From assembly GCA_021234155.1 (NCBI GenBank), contig JAJEKV010000036.1, forward strand, positions 14,560,863-14,624,862: 64,000 nt of DNA, given 5' to 3'. This document shows, piece after piece, positions 33,001 through 43,562 of the stretch. This stretch comes from Isoetes taiwanensis. Its lineage: Eukaryota; Streptophyta; Lycopodiopsida; Isoetales; Isoetaceae. Every line of letters begins with the position of its first letter. Position 1 is the first letter of the stretch. The notes below the pieces were generated by a model, which saw only the letters and a program-made list of their open reading frames with translations, was not told the DNA's origin and did no database searches. The position numbers and the translations under genes are program-made.

Positions 33001-36000
33001 AGTAAAACTTTCATTCATTTGGCACATATATATTTTATGAGATATATGCTCAGCATTGACGTCTAGCTTGATGCACTTGCTTAGTGAGGGTCTTTTCAAG
33101 GAAGTAGCTAATCAGTTATTAAGTCTCTGGAATAACTTACTTATGAAGGTTATTTGAATACAAGGACAGGAACCAGATTTTGCATTGTTTGGCTTCTAAT
33201 GCCAAAGAGATAGTTATCCGCATGGGTATAATTTTGAATGAAATGGCATTTCATGTTCAACTTTTAAATGAAAATTTGTGACCAGTTCTTGGTGACAATT
33301 ACAACTGCAAGAGCAGCAGCAATAAAATCCAAGGAAGGCTTCCATTCTTGAGTGCAGAATTTACCAGGCAAACTAGAAGTCTCATTCTTTGCTGAATTTT
33401 GTACTTGCAGCGAACACAGTATTAGCGTTGCTTATTCTTGTTAGGTCAACCTATTATGATGACTCAGCAAGCACCTTTTTCCACGTGTGTTACTTAGGGT
33501 TTAGGGTCACGTGTGTTGATGACATGGCTTATCTATAAAGGCCATAGTCACTTAGGGTTTAGCAGGTTCTTTCTCATGCATGCGTAGAGCAGCCTACGCC
33601 CCTTTTTCATCTTTCTCTGTTCCTTCAATTCTCTCAGTCACAGAGCACTTTCATGGTATCAGAGCGCTGGCTTGGAGGAAAGAGTTAGCATCAGTCTATT
33701 CAACAGTTTATTTGTAGATTACATTGAAAAGAGGCTTATCTACCTTCAGAAGAATTGCTGAGGCTTCTCAACAATCCAAAATTCGTCTGCATCAGAAAAC
33801 CTCACAGGATTTCTTGCTAGCTTTGCAAGAACAGAGGAATTTGCCAAGAATTGTAAATTCTGGAGCAAGAATAGTCAGATCCCTTTAATTCTTGCTGCAC
33901 TGGGCCGTTTTTGAGGCTGAGCATGGATATATGCATACCCAAATTCGAAATTACACATGATTTTATGGCATTGAGCCGGTTTGGGTCAGATCTGGGATCC
34001 CAGACTTCATAGTCTGAAGTAATTTTTTTCTAGACTTTTCTTTCCTTGTTAGATCTCTCAGATCTGAGTGCCTGGAGTAGATCTGAGTGCTTGGAGTAGC
34101 CCTATTGACAGATATATTCAGATTTCTTCTACCCAAAATTCTTGAGCCACAGACATGGCAGCCAGTCATGAACCTTGGAAATATTTTCAGCATCCAGTTC
34201 TTGATGGTGATAACTATTTCACATGGAGAGATGCCCTTCAAACCCATCTTAATTTGAAGGATTTAGGTGATGTATTGGGCAAATCCTGGAATCCTCTCAC
34301 CCCTGAAGACATAAAGAAAGACTTCTATGCCCTCAATCATTTGAGAGCATGTGTATCACCAGAATTCATGCGTGATATCAGAGATAAGACCACCTTTCAA
34401 GAAGCCTACAGTATTCTTCACAATGCATGTGTTCATTCAGGTGATGGAAAGCAGCTCTCTCTTCAAGGGAAAATGAGCAATCTAAGGTTGCAAGATTGCA
34501 CAAATATGAGAGATTATATTCAACAATTAAAGGAGTTAGCAGAAAAGTATCATGGAGCAGGTGGTACTATGGATGAGATCAAGCTTATCTTATATGCCTT
34601 GAATGGTTTATCCAAAGAATATCAGCATGTCAAGGATTTTTATCAACTGCAGCCCAAGATTCAAGTATCTTTTCATCAGCTACAGCAGCAACTATATGAT
34701 GCTGAAATCGAACACAAGAAGTCAGCAAATGAAGAATCAGCACACTATTCAAAAGCTAAGTATTCTCCTGCTCCAGCTAATAAATATGATAGATCTGAAA
34801 AAAGACACTTCAATAAGTCTTCTGATGCTGATTCTAGCTCTAAAGATCCTCTCTCATGCTGGTATTGTGGCATCAAAGGTCATATGAAGCGTAACTGCAG
34901 GAAATTAAAGAGAGAGTTTGCTCAATATTGCAAAACTCAGCCATCTCCTCATGCACCTGCAGAAGAAAAATCCACTTCAAATCCCACTTCAACTACTGCT
35001 GCTCATGTATCACATATTGATATTGATATTCTGGAGACCCAATTTCTCAATCTGGCTGCAGAGACCTTGGCAGCAGATGATGTCTGGCTCATTGATTCCG
35101 GAGCCACTAAACACCTAGCAGGAAATTCAGGACTTGTTCACAATCTCAAGTCTTATGATAAGACTCTGGTAAGAATGGCAGATGGTCACATAGAACATTC
35201 AAAAGCCAAAGGAGCTGCTATCCTTCAAACAGAAAATTGCCTCACTTTCAGAATTGAAGATGTGATTCTTGTACCTGGCCTCCTAGTTAACTTACTCAGT
35301 GTAAGTGAATTTGATAAGAAATTAGGCTTGTCCGTGTTGTTCACAGGCGGATTCGTTCACATCTTGCAAAAGAATCCCCTGGCTTATGTCGATCTCCAAA
35401 AGCTTGGACCTATAGCACAAGGATTTCTCAACAAGGAAGGACTTTATGTGCTTCACAATCACTCTGCCACAACAAAAACAGCAAACTCATATACAGCAGC
35501 AGTTCAAACCACTCAAGAATCACTGTGGCATGCAAGGTACGGACATGCAAACCTTTCTGCTCTAGTTTCTGCATCAAAGTATCAAATTGTAAAAGGCTTA
35601 CTAGTTCTCAAAGCGCAAGATCTTCATTGTGCTGCATGCAGGCTTGGCAAGCAAATCCAAGCTCCATATCCAGATCAAGCACAATATCGCGCAGATAGAC
35701 CACTTCAATTGATACACTCTGATATTTGTCATTTGCCAATTGCATCCCTAGGTGGCAGCAGGTATTTTATCCTCTTCATTGATGACTTCAGCCGCTACAC
35801 TTGGATTTATCCCATCAAATATAAATCTGAAGCTTTTTCCATTTATCAAAATTTCAGCAGCCTTGTTGAGAATCAATTCTCAACCACTATTAAGGCATTC
35901 GGGTCCGATAATGCCAAGGACCGATAATGCCAAGGAATACCTGTGACCGATAATGCCAAGGAATACCTGTCTCATGAGTTTGACGACTTTCTACGGTCCA

Positions 36001-39000
36001 AAGGAGTACAAAGGGAATTAATAGTCCCATATGCCCATTCTCAGAATGGCGTCGCAGAGCGCAAGAATAGATCTATTATGGATCTCACACGGAGTATGCT
36101 AAAGCATAAAGCACTTCCAGCCAATTTTTGGGCAGAGGCAGCTGTCACAGCAGTTTACATCTCTAACAGGGCCCCCACTAAAACCCTGAAACTCCAGACT
36201 CCATTTGAAGCTTTGTTTGGAAAAAAGCCTGATGTATCACACTTCAAAGTGTTCGGATGTCTAGGATATGCTACCTATCCTAGGGAAATTCTTCAGAAGA
36301 ATGGAAAGTTAGCTGACAGATCTTTGAAATGTATTTTTATAGGGTATGCAACCAACATGAAGGCATGGCGCTGTTATGATCCTATTGAAAAAAAAGTCTT
36401 CTCTTCCCGGAGCATGGTCTTTGTGGAAGATGCCGTATACTCTTCTGAATTCTATCACCCTGATCAGATAGAATATGACAAGGTCATATGCAACTTGCTT
36501 GATAATGATCATTATACAGAACATTCCAGCCCAGCAAAGCCATCACCACCTACAGTCACCCCTGCTGCCAAAACACTCATGATGCCTTTGCAACCAGCTC
36601 CTCTAACTCTCATGCACAATCCGTATGATGATTTTGCGCCACTAGACTTTGTTGAACCTGTTCCATCTCCAGCATCTTCTACCCATACTCCTGTTCCATC
36701 TCCAGCATCTTCTACCCATACTCCAGTTCAGAATACTCATGCTGCACCACGAAGATCCGCCAGACGCACGCCTTACCAGCTATAGACTATCGTGAAGATA
36801 GTGTCATCCCAGCCAATCTTGCAAGCTCCAGTTTTTGCAATTATGCCTTGATGGCAAAAGTGTTGATGGATTCTGATCCAACAACATATGCTCAAGCAGC
36901 AAAGCATGCTCACTGGAAAACAGCAATGCACGAAGAACTCACCATGCTTAATAAACAGGATACTTGGGACCTTGTTCCAAAACCAGCAGACCATAACGTA
37001 ATAGGCGCAAAGTGGATATTTCGCACCAAATATCATTCTGATGGCACCATCTCAAAGCACAAAGCTCGCTTAGTAGCAAAAGGCTACACACAAGAACAAG
37101 GATTTGACTATAATGAAGTCTTTGCTCCAGTGGTTAGACTGGATACTATGAGAGCAGTGCTAGCATTAGCAGCTCAGAAAGGATGGCCAGTCTACCAAAT
37201 GGACTTCAAATCTGCTTTTCTCAATGGAGAACTAGCAGAGGAGTTATACATGCAGCAGCCCCCTGGATTTCAAGATCCACACTATCCAAATTATGTGTGC
37301 AAGCTAAAGAAAAGCATCTATGGTTTGAAACAGGCACCCAGATGTTGGAACATGAAGATAAATGCATTTCTCATTGATATGAAATATCAAAGGTCCAGGG
37401 CAGATCCTAGCTTATACTTTAAGTTCCAAAACACATTGGTCTCCATTATTTTGCTATATGTGGATGACACCATAATGACAGGGGATGCTGAAGAACTCAT
37501 ACACTCCACCAAAGCTCGCCTCAATGCTCACTTTGAGGTAACAGACTTAGGCTACTTACATTACTGTCTTGGCATCGAAATTTGGCAAACCTCTACAGGA
37601 ATTTTTCTGTCACAACAGAAGTACACAGCAGAACTTCTTGAGAAGTATCACATGTCAGATTGTACAGCCGCACCAAATCCATATGATCCAGGCCAACAAT
37701 TGACATTACACACTGAGGATGAAGCTGTTGATGGCACATTGTATAGACAGCTCATTGGTGCCCTGCTATATCTATGTACCACTCGTCCTGACATTGTGTA
37801 TGCAGTAGGAGTACTCTCTAGGTTCATGACACATCCTAAAGAGACTCATTGGAAGGCAGCAAAGCGAGTCCTTCGATATCTCAGAGGGACTGCTAAAGAA
37901 GGACTGAGTTATACAAGAGTGTTGCATCCTCAATTAATTCTCTACTCTGATTCAGACATGGCATCAACAGACATTGACCATCGAAAATGTCTATCAGGGT
38001 ATATTTCCTTTTTTGGAGGCAATCCCATTAGTTGGAAGTCACAAAAGCAAGAAACTAATAGCATTAGTACAACTGAAGCTGAGCTTAAAGCTCTCACACT
38101 TACAGTTCAAGAAATGCTATGGCTGGTACACCTATTTGAAGATCTTGGCATTCTCACAACCCCTGCAACGATTTATTGTGATAACATTGGGGCTATTCAA
38201 CATGCCAAAGACTATCAGATGCATCTTCAAATAAAACACATGGACATCAAACTCTGCTTTGTTCGAGAACAGCTGCAAAAAGGACAGCTCAATCTTTCTT
38301 ACTGCTCCACCAAAGAACAACATGCTGATGGTTTTACAAAAGCACTTACAGGAAGACACTTTACTGACATGAAACATTTTTTGCATGTTGTACCTGCAGC
38401 CAGTACTCAAGGGGGACATTGATTTCTCCACTGTTAAATTCTTAAATTTTGTCTACTTTCAGCTATGCTGGTCATCAGGGGGGATGTTAGGTCAACCTAT
38501 TATGATGACTCAGCAAGCACCTTTTTCCACGTGTGTTACTTAGGGTTTAGGGTCACGTGTGTTGATGACATGGCCTATCTATAAAGGCCATAGTCACTTA
38601 GGGTTTAGAAGGTTCTTTCTCATGCATGCGTAGAGCAGCCTACGCCCCTTTTTTGTCTTTCTCTGTTCCTTCAATTCTCTCAGTCACAGAGCACTTTCAA
38701 TTCTCATCTCTTGGAAAGCATTAGAATATCCTGCAAATTCATTACCCAATTCATGAACTTTATCATGCGTGCTAGGGAGAGATGGAAAACATATGCTTGG
38801 CACTAAGTTACATCTGAAGACATTACTTTGATGATCCAAGCATTTTGGTTATTTAATTAATTGAACCAGGATGAAGCATATTTGTTTGTTGTCTCACATT
38901 GTCTTCATCATTGTCTAGGCACAGGAAAATCTAAAGGGTTACAGAATACAGCCATGCAGCTAAGGAAGTGTTGCAATCACCCCTACTTGTTTCTTGAAGG

Positions 39001-40285
39001 AACTGATTATGTGGCCCGTGAGCAAGATGAGATTGTGAGGGCCTCTGGAAAGTTTGAACTTCTTGACCGTTTATTACCTAAACTGAGGAGAACAGGGCAC
39101 CGAGTTTTATTATTTTCACAAATGACACGTCTTATGGATGTTTTGGAAAGGTACCTAAATTGGCGAGGGTTTATGTACCTTAGATTGGATGGAACTACAA
39201 AGACTGAAGACCGAGGGTATCTGCTTCAAGAGTTTAATGCACCGGACTCACCATATTTCATGTTTCTTCTTAGTACTCGGGCTGGTGGGTTAGGGCTTAA
39301 TCTTCAAACAGCAGATACTGTAATATTATTTGATAGTGACTGGAACCCACAAATGGATCAGCAGGCAGAGGACAGGGCACATCGAATAGGGCAGAAAAAG
39401 GAGGTTCATGTTTTTGTTTTAGTTAGTGTTGGTTCAATTGAGGAGGAAATTTTGGAGCGTGCAAAATCTAAGATGGGAATTGATGCAAAGGTCATTCAGG
39501 CAGGGTTGTTCAACACAACTTCTACAGGTAAATGGAACTTGTGCGCTTCTGTCTCTTGATGCACTATTAATGTACTGCTTTTCTATGTGAGCTGAATCTA
39601 TTCTATTTGTCCTTTGGTTGCAGCTCAAGAGAGACGGGAAATGCTGGAAGAAATAATGCGGAGAGGAACAAATGCATTAAGTACAGATGTCCCTAGTGAG
39701 AGGGAAATCAATCGCCTGGCAGCAAGATCAGAGGAAGAGTTTCTTCTTTTTGAGGAAATGGATGAAGAGAGGCGTAATAATGAAGGGTATAGGTCAAGAC
39801 TGATGGAGGAGCGCGAAGTTCCAGAATGGGTTTTTCTACGGCCAGAAGATGTACAACAAAGAAGCTTTCAGGCTTCAGTGGATCAGTTATCTGCCAAAAG
39901 GCAGCGAAAAGAGGTTGTATATGCAGATGTTTTAAGCGATTCACAATGGTTAAAAGCTGTTGAGCATGGGGAAGATGTGTCTGAGATGGTGAAATCAAAG
40001 CTTTCAAGGAAACTAAAAAATCAGGAGATGGAAAATGCTGAGGACATAGAAATAGCACAGTACAGGAGGGTGGTAGATGAGTATGAGACAGAAGCACCAT
40101 CTTCTAGTGCAGACGATTCTCTTATAATGCCCTACATCAAATCAGGTAATACCCCAGACTGGAAAAAGTTACGTAGGAAACGATCAAAATATCAGGAGTC
40201 TGGAGAAGATAGTGCACAAGAGACAGGTCAGGGATCAGATAATTATGGTTCCACAAGAAGCAAAAAGATTGTCAAAAATCTTTAA
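26799..40285 (+). CDS. CHR12: SWI/SNF chromatin-remodelling ATPase, MINU/CHR12-CHR23 type (14 exons, frame broken in exon 10)
   Basis: The product is the Snf2-family motor of a plant SWI/SNF complex, which uses ATP to move nucleosomes in the nucleus. Exons: 26799-27554 (its end is uncertain), 27968-28001, 28164-28216, 28841-28997, 29256-29320, 30350-30556, 30627-30776, 30887-31333, 31437-31696, 31807-32021, 32301-32508, 32767-32920, 38919-39527, 39624-40285. Nearly all borders are GT-AG and phases agree. About 1,326 residues are expected. Order: a long acidic tract (about 40-165); HSA-type [20 protein letters not shown] (about 480-500); motif I DEMGLGKT (about 660); [49 protein letters not shown]; and the SnAC region [18 protein letters not shown]. 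There is no bromodomain, as in CHR12/CHR23. In exon 10 two gaps of 2 nt each give TAA at 31,922-31,924. Intron 12 is about 6 kb because of a copia insertion. The start is ATG at 26,799; an earlier TTG is rejected. Confidence 0.9.
26905..27255 (+). repeat. GAA/GAG-rich coding low-complexity tract
   Basis: Imperfect GAA, GAG and GAT codon runs in exon 1 encode an almost uninterrupted Glu/Asp stretch with a short GCCGAG (Ala-Glu) run at about 27,030-27,060. The complementary strand shows long open frames here only because of this bias. Confidence 0.85.
29377..29738. mobile_element. Tourist-like MITE in intron 5 of the remodeller gene
   Basis: A 362-bp element whose ends are inverted copies: GGGTCCGGTCACATGATGC on the left and its reverse complement on the right (29,720-29,738). 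It is flanked by the trinucleotide TAA on both sides (29,374-29,376 and 29,739-29,741), as expected of PIF/Harbinger elements. Internal sub-repeats of the type CAACAGGG recur (about 29,401, 29,469, 29,526, 29,695). It has no coding capacity. Confidence 0.8.
33439..33653 (+). repeat. 5' LTR of the intronic copia element
   Basis: 215 bp, TGTTAGGTC to CACTTTCA. It contains two CACGTG G-boxes (33,482-33,487 and 33,508-33,513), two telo-box-type TTAGGGTTTAG stretches (about 33,495 and 33,552) and a TATA-like CTATAAAG (33,533-33,540). Confidence 0.95.
33508..33540 (+). promoter_or_regulatory. Core promoter of the copia LTR
   Basis: A G-box CACGTG at 33,508-33,513 is followed 20 bases on by CTATAAAG at 33,533-33,540, with telo-box sequence on both sides. 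This is a plausible Pol II promoter layout for the 5' LTR; the 3' LTR repeats it with one change just before the TATA-like box. Activity is inferred only. Confidence 0.5.
33654..33665 (+). other. Primer-binding site of the copia element
   Basis: TGGTATCAGAGC starts directly after the LTR and is the usual complement to the 3' end of plant initiator methionine tRNA. Confidence 0.9.
34155..36785 (+). pseudogene. Copia gag, protease and integrase (one in-frame stop)
   Basis: The frame starts at ATG 34,155. Gag-type sequence ([20 protein letters not shown]) is followed by a zinc knuckle [14 protein letters not shown] (CX2CX4HX4C), the aspartic protease site [14 protein letters not shown], the pre-integrase block [14 protein letters not shown], and the integrase core with Asp in HSDICHLP, Asp in GSDNAKD and Glu in NGVAERKN. 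At 35,905-35,970 a 16-base unit occurs three times with a net 42-base gain; this keeps the frame but creates TAA at 35,925-35,927, right at the second catalytic Asp. A 33-base tandem duplication at 36,658-36,723 repeats [11 protein letters not shown]. The frame ends at 36,785, where a single-base loss separates it from the RT part. Confidence 0.93.
36786..38422 (+). pseudogene. Copia reverse transcriptase and RNase H
   Basis: This is the same polyprotein in the next frame; the open frame is continuous from just behind the stop at 36,785. RT shows [51 protein letters not shown] and the active site [10 protein letters not shown]. RNase H shows [39 protein letters not shown] and ends [11 protein letters not shown] near 38,345; the protein stops at 38,422, 62 bases before the right LTR. 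All catalytic residues appear intact here, so the element is disabled mainly by the two breaks upstream. Confidence 0.93.
38485..38699 (+). repeat. 3' LTR of the intronic copia element
   Basis: 215 bp, same length as the left LTR. About four substitutions separate them (a C/T in GGC(C/T)TATC, an A/C in TAG(A/C)AGG and two in the T-rich stretch near 38,651). The polypurine tract lies at 38,474-38,484. Confidence 0.95.
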
Positions 40286-43105
40286 AAGATCCTGCTGCAT
40301 GGTTTTGCTTTTGTCTGTTCAAATGCTGGGGTCTCCGTGTATATTTTTCTTGTATAGAAACGAAGCAGATTTAGTTGACCACGCAAGGTGAGCGAACTTT
40401 CATGCCTGCCAAAGGCCAAAGTTTCTGCGCATGGAAAACTAAATATATATTGTTTTTGGCACGCCTGTTCCATTGTTTTGTAGCAGTCATGTGGTCAACA
40501 AATTTTGATTGTCTATGTATACTCACTTCTTGAAATACAAAGAAAATTTGAATCAAATTTGTCCTGGACAACTGAATTTGTCTAGACGCATGCCCCTCAG
40601 GATTGACGTGGTGATGGAGACAACGCTGCCCTTTGGTTGGCATGTTATTTTTTGTGGTTTGGGCGGTCTTTTGTGTGCTGATTCCTCTAGGACAAGGTGT
40701 CATAATTTGTATCTATCACCATTGTTGTATTCAAAGGAGCATTGCTCTCTAATCAATAGACTTGGGACCAAGTTATGACTGCCACGAAAAATATAATCAG
40801 AATTAATGGTCTATCTTACCCTAAACATTTTTCCCATGTAAAATGTTTTAGTGTGGTGATCCACCCTAATTTGGATGGTTGGGATCCACGACATCCAAAG
40901 GCAGAGGCTTATCCATAGATTTCTTCTTTAGGTTTCTTTAGGTTGCGTCCTCCTCGGCAGACTAAGCCCCAACAACAACCCATTCTTCTACCCTCTTCCT
41001 GGCCTTTTTTTCTCATCAACAGATTCCTCCTCTATAGGATCATGTTTCCAATAAAAAACTTGAGCAGCCCGTGGATCAGTTTTCGCATTCCCATCTTCCC
41101 AATGTATTGGAATTTGGCTGGTACTGAAGCCGTTTAGGAGCAGTTAGAACTCAAAATGTCCTTGGTAAGTGACCTTATAGTTTTTCTTTTTGGATTGTGT
41201 AACCATATGTAGATGCAAAAAAAGATTAGGGTGTTTAGCACTGCTTAGGTTTTTGACGTATGTCGTGGATCCAGCCCTAGATTCAATGGCCTACATTAAC
41301 TCTTTGATCGGACGGCCATGAGCATTAAAAAAAAGAGGGTCGAGGAGTTTTTCCCTTCGCTAGTGCTTTGCTATAGGGTTTTGTTCTTTGAGCCTTTCTA
41401 TCAATGCTTGAGACAATGAAAAGCAGCATGCTCAAGAAACATAAGAGCTAGAGCGCAGAAGAAAAGCCATCATTTGCAAACACTAGGTTTCAATGCCTTC
41501 AATTAAAAAAAAAAAGGAAAAAAAAAGAAAGAAAAAGCAAACACTAGGTCTGTTATGGTTGATGCAAACATTAGGGCGTGGGATGTCATATTGCTCCGCT
41601 TCAAGGCACAAGCTTCAGTTGCAATCACCCAGAGATACTTTAATGCGTTATCATAGAGATACTTTAATGCGTTATCATCTGGTCCTCAATCAACTTCGTT
41701 GCTCTATTGAGGTTGACTATTTTTCAATAATAAGTGAGTAAAAACCCTCATTTCGTGCTTAAAATTACTTCATTTCATTTCCCCCTTCTTTGATATGTCA
41801 AATGAGGATGGTGCAAGCGATCAAGAACTTTATCTCAAAACTTAGTAAGAATTCCTCCCATAAGGCCAAGGGATTTGCCAGACTATTTTCGTAGCAATTC
41901 AAAAAAGGGCGATTTGATGAAAAAAATGCTTTGACAGATACAGAGCAGAACGTGTTCAACTTAAATTTTGGCAGCAAAGTGTGGCTAGTGGGACCTCCCT
42001 TCTCTCTAAACTCATCTGACATAAATGCAAGAGTAATGTAGGCAGATTAAAAATAGAAGATGCATATCGCATGACATGGTTAGTCTAAATTTTTGTACTT
42101 TTGATACAATTTGGAAGTGTATCTAGAATCCCTCATACACAATTTGAGCAACTTGCCCTAGGTCTTGAAGCAACCAAGTTACGACTCTTATGAGTAATAC
42201 ATCTTTATCTCATCTTAGATCATGATGATTCAAGGGCTGCAGAATGTATTGTGGAATTTAAAAAGAACTTGAGTAAATTTAAACAGAGAATTGTTAGGAT
42301 CTTGTTGTGAGATGTTATGGAATTTTATATTATTAAGGGATGCAAGGAAATAATAAAAATTAAAATATCATACATGCAGAGTTTATACATCGTATATGTC
42401 GAGATTATACGGACAAATATATTGGTGGTTAATAATAAATATAACGAATATCTTAGTGCATGTGTTGGTGGAGCTTTTTGGAAGGAGACAGATTGTGGAT
42501 GGATTGCTGAAGGAGCTGGTTGTGCGCTGTGATTTGGGAACGTTGCTAGAGTTGTAGGAATAAACGGAATTTTTAGGTGGGGATCACGCCTTACACCTGG
42601 GTTTTCTAGGGTTAGTAAAGTTGTGTTTGATTAAATAGTGATTGTTTCTGGAACCTAGCATGGATTTAGAATTGATTATATGGGCATGGTCATAAACAAG
42701 CATGCATGATTGTATATATAGTAGATATTCATGGATTAAATAATGGTTACGTTGGTTTGTTATTAAGGTGAATGTCTTAAACCCGCATATAATAAATTAT
42801 GAAAAGATAACCTAGTCGAATATGTTAATAAAAAGACGGTTATGTTAATGGTTATTAGATATTCTTAAACGTATTAGTATGCATACTAACATGGATAAAA
42901 ATGTTTTATTGGGCTTATGGTTAAACTTTCCTTGTTGTGTGAAGTGGAACCTATAGAAATTACTTCATGTTGAACTTGCCTTGGAATGTGTGATGATAAA
43001 AATGAGTTATCTATGGTAAAATTCTTTGATATAGATCTCTGGGGCCGGAGTCTAGGTGCGATGGTCTAGACTTGCAGTTACTGCACAGTGCTATGTGAAT
43101 GGTTA
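40286..43105. other. 3' flank of the remodeller gene and intergenic DNA
   Basis: The first few hundred bases are probably 3' UTR. No gene is recognised afterwards. A 24-base unit AGAGATACTTTAATGCGTTA plus TCAT is present twice in tandem at 41,631-41,678. A-rich low-complexity sequence lies at 41,503-41,540. Confidence 0.5.
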
Positions 43106-43562
43106 TTAACAACCAACACATAACTACCATTGACATTAATTAACACAACCATTGGGTCCCACACATTTAAATTAAAAATCCCCTTAAACCCCCTTTGGTT
43201 TGGGTGCATATTCACACGGGGGTGACTCCGGCAACGAGAGTCGCTGGATAGGCATATTCACCCCTTTATTCCTTAATCTACAATCGCACGTAAAGTTCCT
43301 CGCTTTGTGGGGTATGCAAGTACAAAATTTGCTATACCGTATAACAAGATTCGCAAAATACTATAAGATTTCAAGCGTAATACTATATGGTGTTGATTTC
43401 AGACGCGTGCAAAATACAATTATGAGGGCTCTCGCCCCTACATCACCCCCGTGTGAATATGCACCCAAACCAAAGGGGTTTAAGGGGATTTTAATTTAAA
43501 TGTGTTGGACCCAATGGTTGTGTTAATTAATCCGTCAATGGTAGTTATGTGTTGGTTGTTAA
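43106..43562. mobile_element. MITE-like element with about 120-bp terminal inverted repeats
   Basis: The segments 43,106-43,226 and 43,442-43,562 are inverted copies: TTAACAACCAACACATAACT and GGTTTGGGTGCATATTCACA on the left reappear reverse-complemented on the right. The outermost TTAA is present at both ends (43,106-43,109 and 43,559-43,562) and may be the target duplication, as in piggyBac-type elements, or simply part of the repeat. About 215 bases lie between the arms. It has no coding capacity. Confidence 0.75.

Larger units (their letters stand above)
33439..38699 (+). mobile_element. Nearly intact Ty1/copia retrotransposon in intron 12
   Basis: A 5,261-bp element in the same orientation as the host gene. 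It has two 215-bp LTRs with TG...CA ends differing at about four positions, a tRNA-iMet primer-binding site TGGTATCAGAGC directly behind the left LTR (33,654-33,665), a polypurine tract ending AGGGGGGA before the right LTR, and a perfect 5-bp target duplication ATTCT (33,434-33,438 and 38,700-38,704). The gag-pol order protease, integrase, RT, RNase H marks it as copia. One in-frame stop and one single-base shift interrupt the polyprotein, so this copy probably cannot move on its own. Confidence 0.95.

Noticed and set aside
33495-33565. Interstitial telomere repeat
   Set aside because: TTTAGGG occurs only as one or two units at a time within the LTR, so it is a telo-box-like promoter motif and not a telomeric array.
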